A stretch of DNA of 64,000 nt from Candidatus Heimdallarchaeota archaeon (GTDB lineage Archaea > Asgardarchaeota > Heimdallarchaeia > Heimdallarchaeales > Kariarchaeaceae): the NCBI GenBank assembly GCA_026702845.1, contig JADCLS010000001.1, positions 124,001 through 188,000 on the forward strand, read 5' to 3'. Made by a program: the position numbers and the translations under genes. This document shows, one piece after another, positions 1 through 9,407 of the stretch. Position 1 is the stretch's first letter, and each line of letters begins with the position of its first letter. The notes under the pieces are model-generated. The model made no database searches and was not told the origin of the DNA. It worked only from the letters and a program-made list of their open reading frames with translations.

Positions 1-126
1 GTGGGTGATTCATTCATGACTGGTTATTGTCAGACAGAGATAACTATTGGAGATAACGCTATGAAGAAATCAATTGAGGATATTCAATCAATTTTCGATC
101 AGTTTCATAGAATGTTATATCCTTAA
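1..126 (+). CDS. C-terminal end of an unidentified protein, cut by window edge
   Basis: An open frame runs from the first base to a TAA at 124-126 and encodes the last 41 residues of a protein whose start lies outside the window. The piece ends in a helix-like stretch (KKSIEDIQSIFDQFHRMLYP). No motif allows a family assignment. It is followed by a 106-bp AT-rich gap before the next gene on the same strand. That this is a real C-terminus is inferred from the uninterrupted frame only. Confidence 0.5.
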   Translation: MGDSFMTGYCQTEITIGDNAMKKSIEDIQSIFDQFHRMLYP

Positions 127-232
127 TACCTTAAGTTTATTTCATACAAATCATTAGATATTAATTGGGGATTATTCCAAACATGACTAATTGTATTTAA
201 AAAATACGCCTAGATAATTTTTATAGATACAT

Positions 233-2512
233 TTGATCATAGATCCCTCTTTCTCTGATTCAGAAGAGCTTATTTCTGAAGTATACTTGCTGGATCAAGA
301 AGATAAAATACTCGATGCAATAAATATCATTGAGGTTCAGGATAGGATTGGATTATCGCTTGCCTACTACCTATGTAGATTATATATCATTAATACTAAC
401 CTTCCCATTGCACGTCGCATTTTAAATCAAATGAAAGAGATAGAAGGTAAAACGATCGAAATGGTGGTTCTAGAGTTAGAATTAAAACTCCTTGAATTCA
501 GAACTTCAGAGAAAACCATCACTGGAGATTTCATTGAAGAAATTAGGAATGCCTTTTCAATATCCCCAGCTGATACAAAGAATAATAGTTACTGGGTAGC
601 GAGATTAAAAATAATTGAAGGGGATTATTACTCTTTACAAAATGAACCTGGTAAGGCATTGCTCAGTTACAATTCTTCTCTCGAATATCTCTCCTCAAAT
701 ATTAAGGAATATGCTCGCGTATTGATCAATATGGGCAATATGTATCACATGAAAGGAGATTTCAAATCTGCAATAGCGTATTATGAACGATCTCTTGAAC
801 ACATAAAGGATCTTAATAATCCAAGGATGAAGGCAGGATTGGCGAATAATTTAGGTGCACAGTATCGTCAACTAGGTGATTTTGAGAGAAGTTTATCATA
901 CTATAACGATTCTCTCACCATTGCCAAGCAATTGAACTTAACAGGTCAGATCTCAGCCCTCCTGAATAACATTGGCATTATCTATTTCTATAAGGGTGAG
1001 TTGGATGAAGCTATTTATTACTACAAGGAAAGTCTGAGCATAAGGATTGAGATGGGGAACAAAGTACAGGTGGGGTACTCTTATCAGAATATTGGTGAAG
1101 CCTATCAGAATCTTGGAAGGTTAAATTTAGCTCTTGAGTACCAGAAGAAATCAATCATCATTGCTGAGGAAATAAAAAATGATATGATGTTGGCAAAATC
1201 TTATGAGAATGTGGGTACTTTATATCGAATGAAAGGAGAGGTTACAGAGGCCATAGAATTCTTTCAATTAAGCCATCGATTAAAAGAAAAATTAGGGAAT
1301 ACTATTGAGATATCCAACACCCTTTACAAGTTGGCCATGGCTTACTATGCACGAGGAAACCATAAAGAAGCATTAAAATGTCAAGAACAATCTCTGGAGC
1401 ATCGTCTCCAAATTGGCAATGAGCTTGAAATCAGCTCAAACCTCTTTGAATTATTCAAAATCCATGTGGAGTTGCAAGATGAGACACATTTACATGACAT
1501 ACTCCATCGTCTTGAGGATATAGCTCATCACAAGCGGAATAATGTGATTCAATTGCGTTTGCAGCTAGCTCAGGCATTGATGATGAAAATCAGTGATCGT
1601 ACCTTACTTAAATTTGAATCTTTGAGAACATTTAGGAATATTTGTACGCAGAAAATCATAGATTTTGATCTAACAATATTTGCATATATTCAACAGATGG
1701 ATCTTCTTCTTTATGAGTTATCACTTTCTTATCATAAAGAAGTGTTTGATGATCTCACATCATTAAATCAAGAGATGCTCAAAATTGCTCAATCACAAAA
1801 AATGTTCTCCTTGGAAGCTGAAGGGCTTCTACTCAGAGCCAAATTATTTCTTATCTCACTAGATCTGGAAAAGGCAAAGGAGTACCTTGCTAGAGCACTG
1901 ATGGCTGCAGAAAAGTATGATTTAAAACTATTAGCTGCGAAAATATATGAAGAACAGATTAATTTTGAAGATAATCTATCTTTTTGGGCTGCTTCTGCAA
2001 AAGGTGATTCATTATCTTCAAGAATTAAGCAAACCAATATTCAAGAGCATATCAATACCATGGGAACTAGTAGGGCCCTTACGAAAATCCATATTAAAAA
2101 GGAAGTTCCTGTGATGTTAATGATTTTGTATAATACAAATGGATTATCGATATATTCCAAGAAATTTGATCGCACCATGATTGATGAAATTCTGGTAAGT
2201 AGTTTTATATCAGCAGTAAATGCCTTCGGTAAGGCAACTTTCGAGATCAAGAATAATATTGAAAAAATTAAACAGGGAGAGTACTCAATTATCCTTCAGA
2301 GTATTGGAGAGATCTCCATTTTATATATCTACAAATTTGAGTCCTATCATGCAGTTATCCAACAGAATAATATCATTAATGCTTTGAAGGCTGATGAAGC
2401 TATTTGGATCAGTTTACAGAAATTTAACGGGAAAATTACTAAAAACCTGATGGATCAGATAGATCTAATTATTGAACAAACATTCGAAATTTATGACTTG
2501 GATTATAGATAA
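233..2512 (+). CDS. TPR-repeat protein with C-terminal longin/roadblock-like domain
   Basis: A 759-residue protein. Residues about 120-400 are tandem tetratricopeptide repeats, with recurring patterns such as NNLGAQYRQLGDFERSLSYY and YQNIGEAYQNLGRLNLALEY, so it is probably a protein-protein scaffold. A helical linker follows. From about residue 620 there is an alpha/beta domain of the type MLMILYNTNGLSIYSKKF followed by DEILVSSFISAVNAFGKATF, which resembles the longin/roadblock-like sensor domains common in Asgard proteins; the gene at 14398-15219 has two of them. The first usable start is TTG at 233; an upstream ATG at 183 runs into a stop after five codons. No signal peptide or membrane segment is visible, so it is presumably cytosolic. 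It overlaps the convergent next gene by 10 bp. The TPR call is firm; the C-terminal domain call is inference. Confidence 0.85.
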   Translation: MIIDPSFSDSEELISEVYLLDQEDKILDAINIIEVQDRIGLSLAYYLCRLYIINTNLPIARRILNQMKEIEGKTIEMVVLELELKLLEFRTSEKTITGDFIEEIRNAFSISPADTKNNSYWVARLKIIEGDYYSLQNEPGKALLSYNSSLEYLSSNIKEYARVLINMGNMYHMKGDFKSAIAYYERSLEHIKDLNNPRMKAGLANNLGAQYRQLGDFERSLSYYNDSLTIAKQLNLTGQISALLNNIGIIYFYKGELDEAIYYYKESLSIRIEMGNKVQVGYSYQNIGEAYQNLGRLNLALEYQKKSIIIAEEIKNDMMLAKSYENVGTLYRMKGEVTEAIEFFQLSHRLKEKLGNTIEISNTLYKLAMAYYARGNHKEALKCQEQSLEHRLQIGNELEISSNLFELFKIHVELQDETHLHDILHRLEDIAHHKRNNVIQLRLQLAQALMMKISDRTLLKFESLRTFRNICTQKIIDFDLTIFAYIQQMDLLLYELSLSYHKEVFDDLTSLNQEMLKIAQSQKMFSLEAEGLLLRAKLFLISLDLEKAKEYLARALMAAEKYDLKLLAAKIYEEQINFEDNLSFWAASAKGDSLSSRIKQTNIQEHINTMGTSRALTKIHIKKEVPVMLMILYNTNGLSIYSKKFDRTMIDEILVSSFISAVNAFGKATFEIKNNIEKIKQGEYSIILQSIGEISILYIYKFESYHAVIQQNNIINALKADEAIWISLQKFNGKITKNLMDQIDLIIEQTFEIYDLDYR

Positions 2513-3534
2513 TTCTGATCATCAGTTAGTGAAACCAAAATCCAGTTATCATCAGGAATTTTAACAGAATGATGCACCAGCTTCCCATTGACATCCAATT
2601 GGCTATTTAGTTGTACTTTGGGTGGTATGTAACCTGATGCAATACTCAAAATTTGATATAATGCAGGCCTTCTTGGGGTATATGGTTGATTATACCAGAA
2701 ATAATTGTAGTGGTCCTTATTCTCATTAAATTCCTTCTCAAACATGTTTTTCTCTTCTTCATCTGAGAATTCTACATGATCCAGCACACCTCCCTTCAGA
2801 TCCTGCAACGGTTTGAATCCATCCAACCATTCCTTGACTTTGAACCATTGATTTAGATCAGTCTCAGGATTATTCCTGGCCTCCTCGAGTACCGCATTGA
2901 ACAACTCTGGATAGAAATTATCTGATTTGAGAGAGATCCCCTCCCAACCAAAGCCATCAAACAGGTAATGTCCGCCTACTATACGGCTATACCATTGAGA
3001 TGGTAGACCGATAGGGTTCTCTTTGAGACCGTAGTACTTCAGCTTATCTTTAACTTCCTGCGGTTGTTGTGCGATCTCAGGAAAGAATTCATAGGAAATG
3101 GGTGGACTCACCAGCAGAACAGGTTTCTTCTGACCCTTGGCAACAATGATCTCATGAACTGTACCGACAGAATAGATATTGGTGGGTGTGAAAGCAATCA
3201 TAAAATCGCTAATATCGGTCATTCTAAGGTCTATATGTACTGTTTCCCAGAATTCGGTGTCGTAGAGAGCTCTTGTCTCAGGATTGGTCCAGAAATCCTT
3301 CTCGAATTTTGCCTTATCTCGGTGTACCCCTTCCTTGCCATACTCATGATCTAATCCCTGAATAGGTGGTTTATTCCATGGATCCATGACAAAGATATTG
3401 AGAGCTTGTAGAATAGGTGTTAGAATACTACGCCATCCAAGATATTTCTCGATCACTCTTGAGCCTATAAAGTCCATGGGTCCGCTCAGGTATACTCGTG
3501 ATCCTGAAAGCAGAGTAGGTTTATCAGTTGACAT
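2503..3534 (-). CDS. Nucleoside 2-deoxyribosyltransferase-like protein
   Basis: A 343-residue protein. Near the N-terminus it has VYLSGPMDF, the substrate-binding strand-loop typical of the nucleoside 2-deoxyribosyltransferase fold. Further on it has ISDFMIAFTPTNIYSVGTVHEI followed by KKPVLLV, matching the family pattern in which a Glu after a G-T-x-x-E stretch is the nucleophile. Known members swap bases on deoxynucleosides or hydrolyse modified nucleotides. At 343 residues it is about twice the length of the minimal enzyme; the C-terminal 150 residues carry no motif I recognise. No signal peptide. The start ATG at 3534 is about 160 bp from the divergent GTPase gene. Family-level call is good; substrate unknown. 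Confidence 0.7.
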   Translation of the reverse strand: MSTDKPTLLSGSRVYLSGPMDFIGSRVIEKYLGWRSILTPILQALNIFVMDPWNKPPIQGLDHEYGKEGVHRDKAKFEKDFWTNPETRALYDTEFWETVHIDLRMTDISDFMIAFTPTNIYSVGTVHEIIVAKGQKKPVLLVSPPISYEFFPEIAQQPQEVKDKLKYYGLKENPIGLPSQWYSRIVGGHYLFDGFGWEGISLKSDNFYPELFNAVLEEARNNPETDLNQWFKVKEWLDGFKPLQDLKGGVLDHVEFSDEEEKNMFEKEFNENKDHYNYFWYNQPYTPRRPALYQILSIASGYIPPKVQLNSQLDVNGKLVHHSVKIPDDNWILVSLTDDQNYL

Positions 3535-3696
3535 AGGTTATCATATACAATAAACAGTATTAAGATTTAGAAAGGATAAGAGAAAAATGTAACTTGAATT
3601 GATCTGATAATACTGGATTACTAGTCCATTCGAAATTGTGACATTATTCATACTTGAAGATAAAAGTATTTAATTTTTCTACGAAGTCAATTTTAG

Positions 3697-4224
3697 ATGA
3701 GTTTAAACGCTCCGAAGTATACATTCAAAATATTGCTATTGGGAGACGGCGGAGTTGGAAAAACATCGCTAGTTAATCGTTTTGTCAATGCAACATTTAG
3801 TCAAATGTACCTACAAACAATTGGAATGCAGCCTTCGCAGAAATACCTGAAGGTGAAGAACACTGATATCTGTCTATCTATTTTTGATATTGCTGGGGAG
3901 AAATCATTCAAAGGGCTGAGAGAGATGTTTTACAGAGGATCAAAGGGTGCTCTTGTGACATTTGATCTAACAAGACGAGAATCGTTTCAGAATGTGGAAG
4001 TATGGTTGAAAGAAGCCAAGCATAAGGAGAAGAAGCAGCAATTCATCCTGATTGGTAATAAGAATGATCTGGATGGGAGACAGGTTAGTAGTGAGGAGGC
4101 AGAAGAAATGGCAAAATCACTGGGTTGTTTGAAGTATTTTGAAACCTCCGCACTAACGGGAGAATTGGTGGATGATGCATTCAAATCACTGGGAAGTATA
4201 TTACTTTCAGAAACCAAGTCTTAA
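3697..4224 (+). CDS. Ras/Rab-like small GTPase
   Basis: A 175-residue Ras-superfamily GTPase. The P-loop is GDGGVGKTS (about residues 16-24), the switch I Thr lies in TIGMQP, switch II is DIAGEKSF, the guanine-specificity motif is GNKNDLDG and the SAK-type motif is ETSAL. Length and motif order match Rab/Ras proteins. The position of the catalytic Gln of the DxxGQ motif is Glu here, which in Ras-like proteins usually lowers GTP hydrolysis. There is no C-terminal cysteine, so no prenylation; membrane attachment would need a partner. A TATA-like stretch (AAGTATTTAATTTT) lies about 30 bp upstream of the ATG. Asgard archaea encode many such GTPases. The next gene converges with a 3-bp gap. Confidence 0.93.
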   Translation: MSLNAPKYTFKILLLGDGGVGKTSLVNRFVNATFSQMYLQTIGMQPSQKYLKVKNTDICLSIFDIAGEKSFKGLREMFYRGSKGALVTFDLTRRESFQNVEVWLKEAKHKEKKQQFILIGNKNDLDGRQVSSEEAEEMAKSLGCLKYFETSALTGELVDDAFKSLGSILLSETKS

Positions 4225-4227
4225 CAC

Positions 4228-4530
4228 TCAAATGGATTCATTAAAAATTTTCACGAGCAATGTTAGTAATTTTTCTGCATCCTCAGCTACTTTTCGATTT
4301 TCGACTGCGGAGTGAAATGACTTTTGGAGTAACTTGTATTTCAAATCTGATAATTTGGTCAATTCTTCTTCATCTATGATTCCATCCTCCTTGGATTTCT
4401 TGAGATAATCGTCATATTCCCTACCTTCTATCTTTATTGTGTCTAGGATTTTTTTCTCCTTATCTGAGATTACTCCATCTTTCATGGCCATTTCAAGCAA
4501 TTCTGCGTACAGTTCATCTAAACTTGGCAT
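4228..4530 (-). CDS. Small helical protein with duplicated acidic loop motif (TerB-like)
   Basis: I place the start at the ATG at 4530 (MPSLDELY) rather than the longer frame at 4563, because the repeat structure begins there; the product is 100 residues. It holds two related helix-loop-helix units: EMAMKDGVISDKEKKIL and a second KEDGIIDEEELTKL, each with D-G-x-I-x-D/E-x-E. That pattern is seen in TerB-like and EF-hand-like proteins, which may bind metal. The gene at 47810-48139 has the same architecture (DDIITLDEERII and DDVITDDERALI). No signal peptide. It converges on the small GTPase. Function is not known; a regulatory or metal-sensing role is only a guess. Confidence 0.7.
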   Translation of the reverse strand: MPSLDELYAELLEMAMKDGVISDKEKKILDTIKIEGREYDDYLKKSKEDGIIDEEELTKLSDLKYKLLQKSFHSAVENRKVAEDAEKLLTLLVKIFNESI

Positions 4531-4612
4531 GATTTGGAAATTGTTCCGGATCATATAAGGCAATTTGATCTCTATTAGCGTAATTCATAAAATTTTATCT
4601 TAAATGAAGATT

Positions 4613-5566
4613 TCATTTACTTTCCCAAATGTAGCTAATTGATCCACGAAGTGATACAAAACCTACCCGTTCATAGAGTTTGATCGCATTTACATTCTCA
4701 CGATCCACTTCCAATTTCATCATTTTATGTCCCTTTGTAGCTGCAATCCTCATACTGCTACCAAGTATATACTTGGCTAGTCCCTGACCTCGATATTCTG
4801 GAAGTGTAGCGATTCCATGTACAAAAGTATTTTCAGGATAGATATCAATTTTAATAAACCCTACAACTTTATCCTCCTCCATGAGAACAAGTGATGCTTC
4901 CTCCTCCATAGGTACAGATCGATCAAAGAAAGAATCAAAATTCTCTCTCCTTTGTGCTTCAGTCTGATTGGCATAGCGTCTATCTCCGCCAACGGAGAAT
5001 GCTTTATCGTAGCTAGGCCACAACTCGTCATTTGAAATAGATGATAAAGGTAACAACTTCATTGAATCTGGTATTTCTCGTAACTCAAAATTAAGATTGG
5101 TAAGATCAGCATCCATAAACGTCCATTCAAATCCCTTTCTCATTCCTGCCTCAAGATACATCTCTCCCATCCTATTGGCAAGCTCGGTATCCTTATCAGT
5201 CATGTCCATAAGAAATTGTTCAATCTTGGGTACATTTCGAGATCTAGTATACTCTAAACAGGACTCTACCAATTTCACTCCAATGCTGTGATTAAATGGG
5301 TATACAAGTGGATGCCAAGATAACATGTAATCCTGGCTCCTAGTCCAGGTGTACACGGCTGCCCAACCGACAATCTCTCCGTTGATTTTGGCTATACAGT
5401 TGTGATTTGGAATATTGTTTTTAGTGGATAGCCATTCTTTAATTGAATTAATATCTGAATTCATATACTGATGTGGAATGTGGACTGATTTGTAGACTTT
5501 GAAGATAAATTCTGCCAATTCCAGAGTATTCAAGTTTTCCTGTGTATAAGTTTCAAAAGTAACCAT
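4613..5566 (-). CDS. Two-domain GNAT-family N-acetyltransferase
   Basis: A 317-residue protein. Residues about 215-315 form a clear GNAT domain: VHGIATLPEYRGQGLAKYIL carries the acetyl-CoA pyrophosphate-binding motif A (RGQGLA), and the closing strand-helix includes NAIKLYERVGF, a hallmark of the fold. The N-terminal 200 residues resemble a second, degenerate GNAT domain (KINGEIVGWAAVYTW then the helix YPFNHSIGVKLVESCLEY), a tandem layout seen in mycothiol synthase-like and other double GNAT proteins. It transfers acetyl groups to an unknown amine. Cytosolic. It stands alone, with a 46-bp gap to the TerB-like gene downstream. Confidence 0.85.
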   Translation of the reverse strand: MVTFETYTQENLNTLELAEFIFKVYKSVHIPHQYMNSDINSIKEWLSTKNNIPNHNCIAKINGEIVGWAAVYTWTRSQDYMLSWHPLVYPFNHSIGVKLVESCLEYTRSRNVPKIEQFLMDMTDKDTELANRMGEMYLEAGMRKGFEWTFMDADLTNLNFELREIPDSMKLLPLSSISNDELWPSYDKAFSVGGDRRYANQTEAQRRENFDSFFDRSVPMEEEASLVLMEEDKVVGFIKIDIYPENTFVHGIATLPEYRGQGLAKYILGSSMRIAATKGHKMMKLEVDRENVNAIKLYERVGFVSLRGSISYIWESK

Positions 5567-5695
5567 TTCATTATCGATTAGTGGAGATATATAAAATATT
5601 AACCAATACGGCTATGTATGAATATATTATCCTTGATTCTCTAATGAATAACTAAGATATGAGGATGGTTACGATTTAGATTTGTGGTATAATAA

Positions 5696-6205
5696 TTATT
5701 TCGGTTGATTTTTAAGGTCTGCCCGAAGGGCTTTCAATATAGTCTCTGAAAGAGGTGAGAGATCGAGTATATGATCGTCATACCATTGACCTAAGAGGGT
5801 GGCAAACATCAATTTAGTATGGATAAGCACCCTGTCTGAAACTCCCAATTGATTTTGTAACACCGGGTGAAACCTAAGTAGAAACTGTTCCAGTTGCCTT
5901 CGGGAGAGAGTAGACAAGTGGTCAACATTTAGGGCTTCTTGTTCCATTACTGTTCTTGTGATGGCTAGACATTCTTCCAACGGTTTCCCAGTATCTATAC
6001 TAGCTATATGGGCCCCAGCATACATTAATCGTCGTAATTGCTTGATCCGGTCAGGTTCGTGTAACTCATGCTTTTTATTAGTGATTGACTGTTCCAATGT
6101 TTGTCGAATCAGATCTGATAGAGATATCCCCTCCTGTTCTGCTTGTTCACTAAGTTTTTGCTTGAGGTTTTCAGATATACGTAGATTGAGTTGTGCTGAT
6201 TTCAT
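5696..6205 (-). CDS. Ribbon-helix-helix DNA-binding protein
   Basis: The start is the ATG at 6205 (MKSAQLNLRISENL), preceded by a strong Shine-Dalgarno sequence (CAGGAGAATTAC, read on the minus strand); the longer frame begins with a weak TTG at 6223. The 169-residue product opens with a ribbon-helix-helix fold: a basic beta strand (AQLNLRIS), then helices ENLKQKLSEQAEQEG and SLSDLIRQTLEQSI. Such proteins bind DNA as dimers and often repress their own promoter. The remaining 120 residues are a helical domain of unknown role. It follows the nitroreductase gene by 28 bp on the same strand, so the two may be co-transcribed and this protein could regulate it (inference). Confidence 0.75.
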   Translation of the reverse strand: MKSAQLNLRISENLKQKLSEQAEQEGISLSDLIRQTLEQSITNKKHELHEPDRIKQLRRLMYAGAHIASIDTGKPLEECLAITRTVMEQEALNVDHLSTLSRRQLEQFLLRFHPVLQNQLGVSDRVLIHTKLMFATLLGQWYDDHILDLSPLSETILKALRADLKNQPK

Positions 6206-6233
6206 GTAATTCTCCTGTATCAACTTTCTGTTG

Positions 6234-7145
6234 CTAGATACTCATGGTCCAGCTAGCAATATATTCCATTTTCTCTTCTGGAAAATCTGAGTATCCGGGA
6301 TCAGCAAGCTTTAATTGTCCCATAATACCTTGAGACTTCAAGAAAGTTTCAAAATGACGGTAGAAGATGCCGATGTCTAAGTATTCTGGGGGTACAGCAT
6401 ACCCTCGGAAGCCATCATGTACCTGCCCGTTCAACTTGAATTTTACATAAAAATGTACCATTTTACAATCCTTGGAGACAAGAACTCTCCAGCTCTGTTT
6501 ATTTTGGGCATTCGGAGCCAACGAGCCATAATAAAGGGCATTATAAAGAAGAGGATCTGTCTCTTCCTTGAAAGGAGTAGAAAAATCACCTAACCATGTA
6601 AACGTGTGAACAGGTCTTCGTTTATGCGGTTTAAGCCCTCGTTTAGCCACCATACTGAAGAAATGAGGACCATGTCCTGGATATCCTATTGGGCTAATCG
6701 CTGGAATGATTTCTTCTTCCTCAAGCTTAACATGTGATGCTGCTTGATCATAGTGAAAGATCCCTCCCAACCAACATGTAGCAATTTGGTGTATAGTTAA
6801 GTAGAGAATAAGTCCCTGGAAAACGTAGGCTACCTCGAAAAGGTTGTACTTATCTTTAGTTGCAATACCAAGGAGGTACGCTTGAGCATTCTTGGTATAC
6901 CCATAAGTGGTGATATTTTTGCTGTTCAGTTCATCATCTATCACCAGCTCAATTCTAAAACCACGACCCAGAGGACCTATTAATAGTTCCTCCTTTCCTA
7001 AGTAGGCCTCTATAAGGTCAATATGCTGTTTTTTCAGAGGCTGATCATCAAAATTGCGAATACTTCTTCGTATTTTCATAGTCTCAAGCAACAGATTATA
7101 ATTCTGCAAGATAGTTATTGGATTCTCCTTAATATCCTCTGTCAT
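6234..7145 (-). CDS. Nitroreductase-like flavoprotein (TM1586 type)
   Basis: A 303-residue protein of the nitroreductase superfamily. The N-terminal RRSIRNFDDQPL is the typical FMN phosphate-binding start of the fold, and YLTIHQIATCWLGGIF matches the conserved central helix and turn. A second region (LYNALYYGSLAPNAQNKQSW) repeats the 'A(P)NAQNxQ.W' flavin-site motif, so the chain contains two half-domains and could form the FMN site within one polypeptide, as in TM1586-like putative nitroreductases. It probably reduces small electrophiles with NAD(P)H. Cytosolic. It is followed by the ribbon-helix-helix gene. Substrate unknown. Confidence 0.8.
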   Translation of the reverse strand: MTEDIKENPITILQNYNLLLETMKIRRSIRNFDDQPLKKQHIDLIEAYLGKEELLIGPLGRGFRIELVIDDELNSKNITTYGYTKNAQAYLLGIATKDKYNLFEVAYVFQGLILYLTIHQIATCWLGGIFHYDQAASHVKLEEEEIIPAISPIGYPGHGPHFFSMVAKRGLKPHKRRPVHTFTWLGDFSTPFKEETDPLLYNALYYGSLAPNAQNKQSWRVLVSKDCKMVHFYVKFKLNGQVHDGFRGYAVPPEYLDIGIFYRHFETFLKSQGIMGQLKLADPGYSDFPEEKMEYIASWTMSI

Positions 7146-7300
7146 AAATAGTAAATACTAAGAATCTATTTGAATGTATTACTTTTGCAATACATATTTT
7201 TTGGTATTTGAAGATTAATTTAAACAATTTATCAAAATTTGTAACACATTGATTGATGCCTTTTAACAGGGAACCATCTTTCTACCCCAAGGATAATTGT

Positions 7301-8014
7301 CTAAAAACCCAGTGCTGAGTTTAGATTATCTGCAATAATAGCTCCGATTAGCATGAAGAATAGAACAAAGAACCAGGATAGTATATATCCTAATATCCCA
7401 AATTCTTTATCTCCTGCTGGTTTTTTAGGGATATCAAATATTGATCCATAGATAAAGAAATTAGGGCCTCCAATGAGAAATAGTAGAATTGGATCGAAGA
7501 GAATACCTTGAAATAATAATTCGATAAATGACCCATGTAGCCCAGCCATGAAATATAGCATGAATTCGTTTATTCTATATTTTCGTAATACTAGATAATA
7601 TCCTATGATAAGTCCTAGAAAAACAGGCAGAGCGTTCACATAATCATGGAGTAGTGAGATAGCTTTACCCTGAAGTCCCCCTCCAAACTGATATACTACA
7701 AACTCCTCCACAGCAGATAGAATAAATGCGGACACAATATATAATTTCGGTTCAAATATGTATGCTACTATTGCAATCACTGTCCAGATGAATAGACTAA
7801 GAAACATGGAAAAATCTGATTCTGCAAATCCTATTATTAACCAGATAATTGTTGCCAGGATATGCCAGATAATGAAGAATCTATATCCCTTTGAATCAAC
7901 AATACTGCTTAAATCTCTCATACCTGCAACTGATTGATTTGAAATATAACTCCTTTGCTGATAAGGAATATAATTACTTTCAATTATTGCTTGAAATTTA
8001 TTATACTCGAGCAT
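7301..8014 (-). CDS. Polytopic membrane protein of unknown function
   Basis: The start is taken as the ATG at 8014 (MLEYNKFQAII), because the longer frame to 8134 would overlap the divergent gene and adds an unlikely extension. The 237-residue product has about six hydrophobic segments, for example FFIIWHILATIIWLIIGF, FLSLFIWTVIAIVAYIF, ALPVFLGLIIGYYLVL and ILSWFFVLFFMLIGAIIA, so it is an integral membrane protein. One loop includes FGGGLQGKAISLLHDY. I do not recognise the family. It is divergent from the membrane protein at 8061, with 46 bp between the starts, so the two may share a control region. Confidence 0.65.
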   Translation of the reverse strand: MLEYNKFQAIIESNYIPYQQRSYISNQSVAGMRDLSSIVDSKGYRFFIIWHILATIIWLIIGFAESDFSMFLSLFIWTVIAIVAYIFEPKLYIVSAFILSAVEEFVVYQFGGGLQGKAISLLHDYVNALPVFLGLIIGYYLVLRKYRINEFMLYFMAGLHGSFIELLFQGILFDPILLFLIGGPNFFIYGSIFDIPKKPAGDKEFGILGYILSWFFVLFFMLIGAIIADNLNSALGF

Positions 8015-8060
8015 ACAAATCTTTTTTATGTAAACAAAGGTAATTATTATTGACATAGAA

Positions 8061-8840
8061 TTGGAATTCATAGAGTTAATAATCAAAACCAGAGCCCTTC
8101 CATCTGATCCTATAGGATACTGGGGTGTGATCATTTTGAATCTGCTATTTTTAGGGATAACAATACGATATTACTTAAAATTCAAGCTTTTGTATATAAC
8201 ATTTGAGCAATTTCAACAATCATTACACTATGTTTATCGTATCCAATTCTGGTTAGTTGTACGCTTTGTTATCTCTTTTATCACATATACTGTGTGGGTA
8301 ATATCAAATGGTGAGTTTCTGCTTCGAGACATATATCTAGATATTGTATGGATTATTATTGTGTATTATACATTCATGTTAATGAGATCAGAGAAATTAG
8401 TAAGTTTAAATACAATCACTCGAGGCAAGCAAAGATCATTCTTACTTTTCTCAATTTTGTTTACTATCCTGCTGATATCTGTGATGATTATTGTTAGTTT
8501 TACAGGATCCTTATATGATAATATCCTGGCTTTTCTGTTGACTTCAATAGCTTTCATGATACTATCAACTCTGTTGTATAATGAGTATAAACAGATCAAA
8601 AAGGGAGTTAATCGGTTAAGATTAGTCATTATGACGATTATCATGAATTTGACGGGGATTTATATCTTCTCTATGGCTGTGTTTTTCATTTACATTCCAT
8701 CTCTGCTAAGTTTTATGCCTGGTTGGTATGCCATCTTTTCAGTTATTATAACGAATGGTTTGGTTTGTTTTTACAATGTAGTGTTCTACTGGTTGATAGA
8801 TCCCCCCAAATATATTAAAAAACGATATATAACCTCGTAA
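8061..8840 (+). CDS. Seven-segment membrane protein of unknown function
   Basis: A 259-residue frame starting at TTG (8061). It has seven hydrophobic segments: WGVIILNLLFLGITI, FWLVVRFVISFITYTVWVI, LDIVWIIIVYYTFML, FLLFSILFTILLISVMIIV, ILAFLLTSIAFMILSTLL, a long LRLVIMTIIMNLTGIYIFSM and AIFSVIITNGLVCFYNVVFY. It looks like a compact integral membrane protein without large soluble domains. No catalytic or transport signature is visible. The start is uncertain because no ATG lies near the beginning of the frame. It diverges from the membrane gene ending at 7301. Confidence 0.6.
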   Translation: MEFIELIIKTRALPSDPIGYWGVIILNLLFLGITIRYYLKFKLLYITFEQFQQSLHYVYRIQFWLVVRFVISFITYTVWVISNGEFLLRDIYLDIVWIIIVYYTFMLMRSEKLVSLNTITRGKQRSFLLFSILFTILLISVMIIVSFTGSLYDNILAFLLTSIAFMILSTLLYNEYKQIKKGVNRLRLVIMTIIMNLTGIYIFSMAVFFIYIPSLLSFMPGWYAIFSVIITNGLVCFYNVVFYWLIDPPKYIKKRYITS

Positions 8841-8939
8841 ATAAGGAGCAGTGATCTGAAACTTCCATTCTATATGATTGATTTTAGTTGATAATGATAT
8901 TTGAGTTTAATATTAATCAAGTTTTAAAATTTTCATTCT

Positions 8940-9407
8940 TCAAATTTTCGAAAATCCCTTTAGGTCAAGAATGGATCCAGTTCTCTCATCATTCCAAACT
9001 GCCTTGACCTTCATCCCAATTTCTGGAGCATCAAGCAGTTTGTGCATGAATGTAGTATTAGTTCCATCAATTTTGATCAACCCCAGGAAATAAGGTTCAT
9101 TGATTTTATTTCCTCTGAAATCCAAGAATACTTCTGAGAAGCTGAAAACTTCTCCAGTTTCAGCAACTTCCTTGTAAGTATCTTCTCCCAGTTCATCAAA
9201 ACAATCTTCACAATAAATTTTGGGTTGAATAAAGGTCTGTTTACATGAAGGGCAAGTATTTGCAACTAATTTCTTGTCCTTCAAACCTGAGAAGAATTTA
9301 TCTCCTGCAATACCAACGGTGTAATGATAGGTAACAGGAAAATCTCCATACACAGATGTGGTTGGGAATTTGTGAGCATCTCTTTTACTTGGTAACATCT
9401 TAGGCAT
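8940..9407 (-). CDS. DUF35 OB-fold/zinc-ribbon protein (thiolase partner)
   Basis: A 155-residue DUF35 protein. It has a zinc ribbon with NTCPSCKQTF and KIYCEDCF (two CxxC pairs) followed by an OB-fold acyl-CoA-binding region ending GMKVKAVWNDERTGSILDLKGF. DUF35 proteins pair with thiolase-fold enzymes and pass CoA intermediates between active sites, as known for the archaeal thiolase/HMG-CoA synthase complex and for BbsA of BbsAB. It is the last gene of a four-gene operon (thiolase, thiolase, DUF35, DUF35). Its ATG at 9407 overlaps the preceding gene by 8 bp, suggesting translational coupling. Confidence 0.88.
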   Translation of the reverse strand: MPKMLPSKRDAHKFPTTSVYGDFPVTYHYTVGIAGDKFFSGLKDKKLVANTCPSCKQTFIQPKIYCEDCFDELGEDTYKEVAETGEVFSFSEVFLDFRGNKINEPYFLGLIKIDGTNTTFMHKLLDAPEIGMKVKAVWNDERTGSILDLKGFSKI

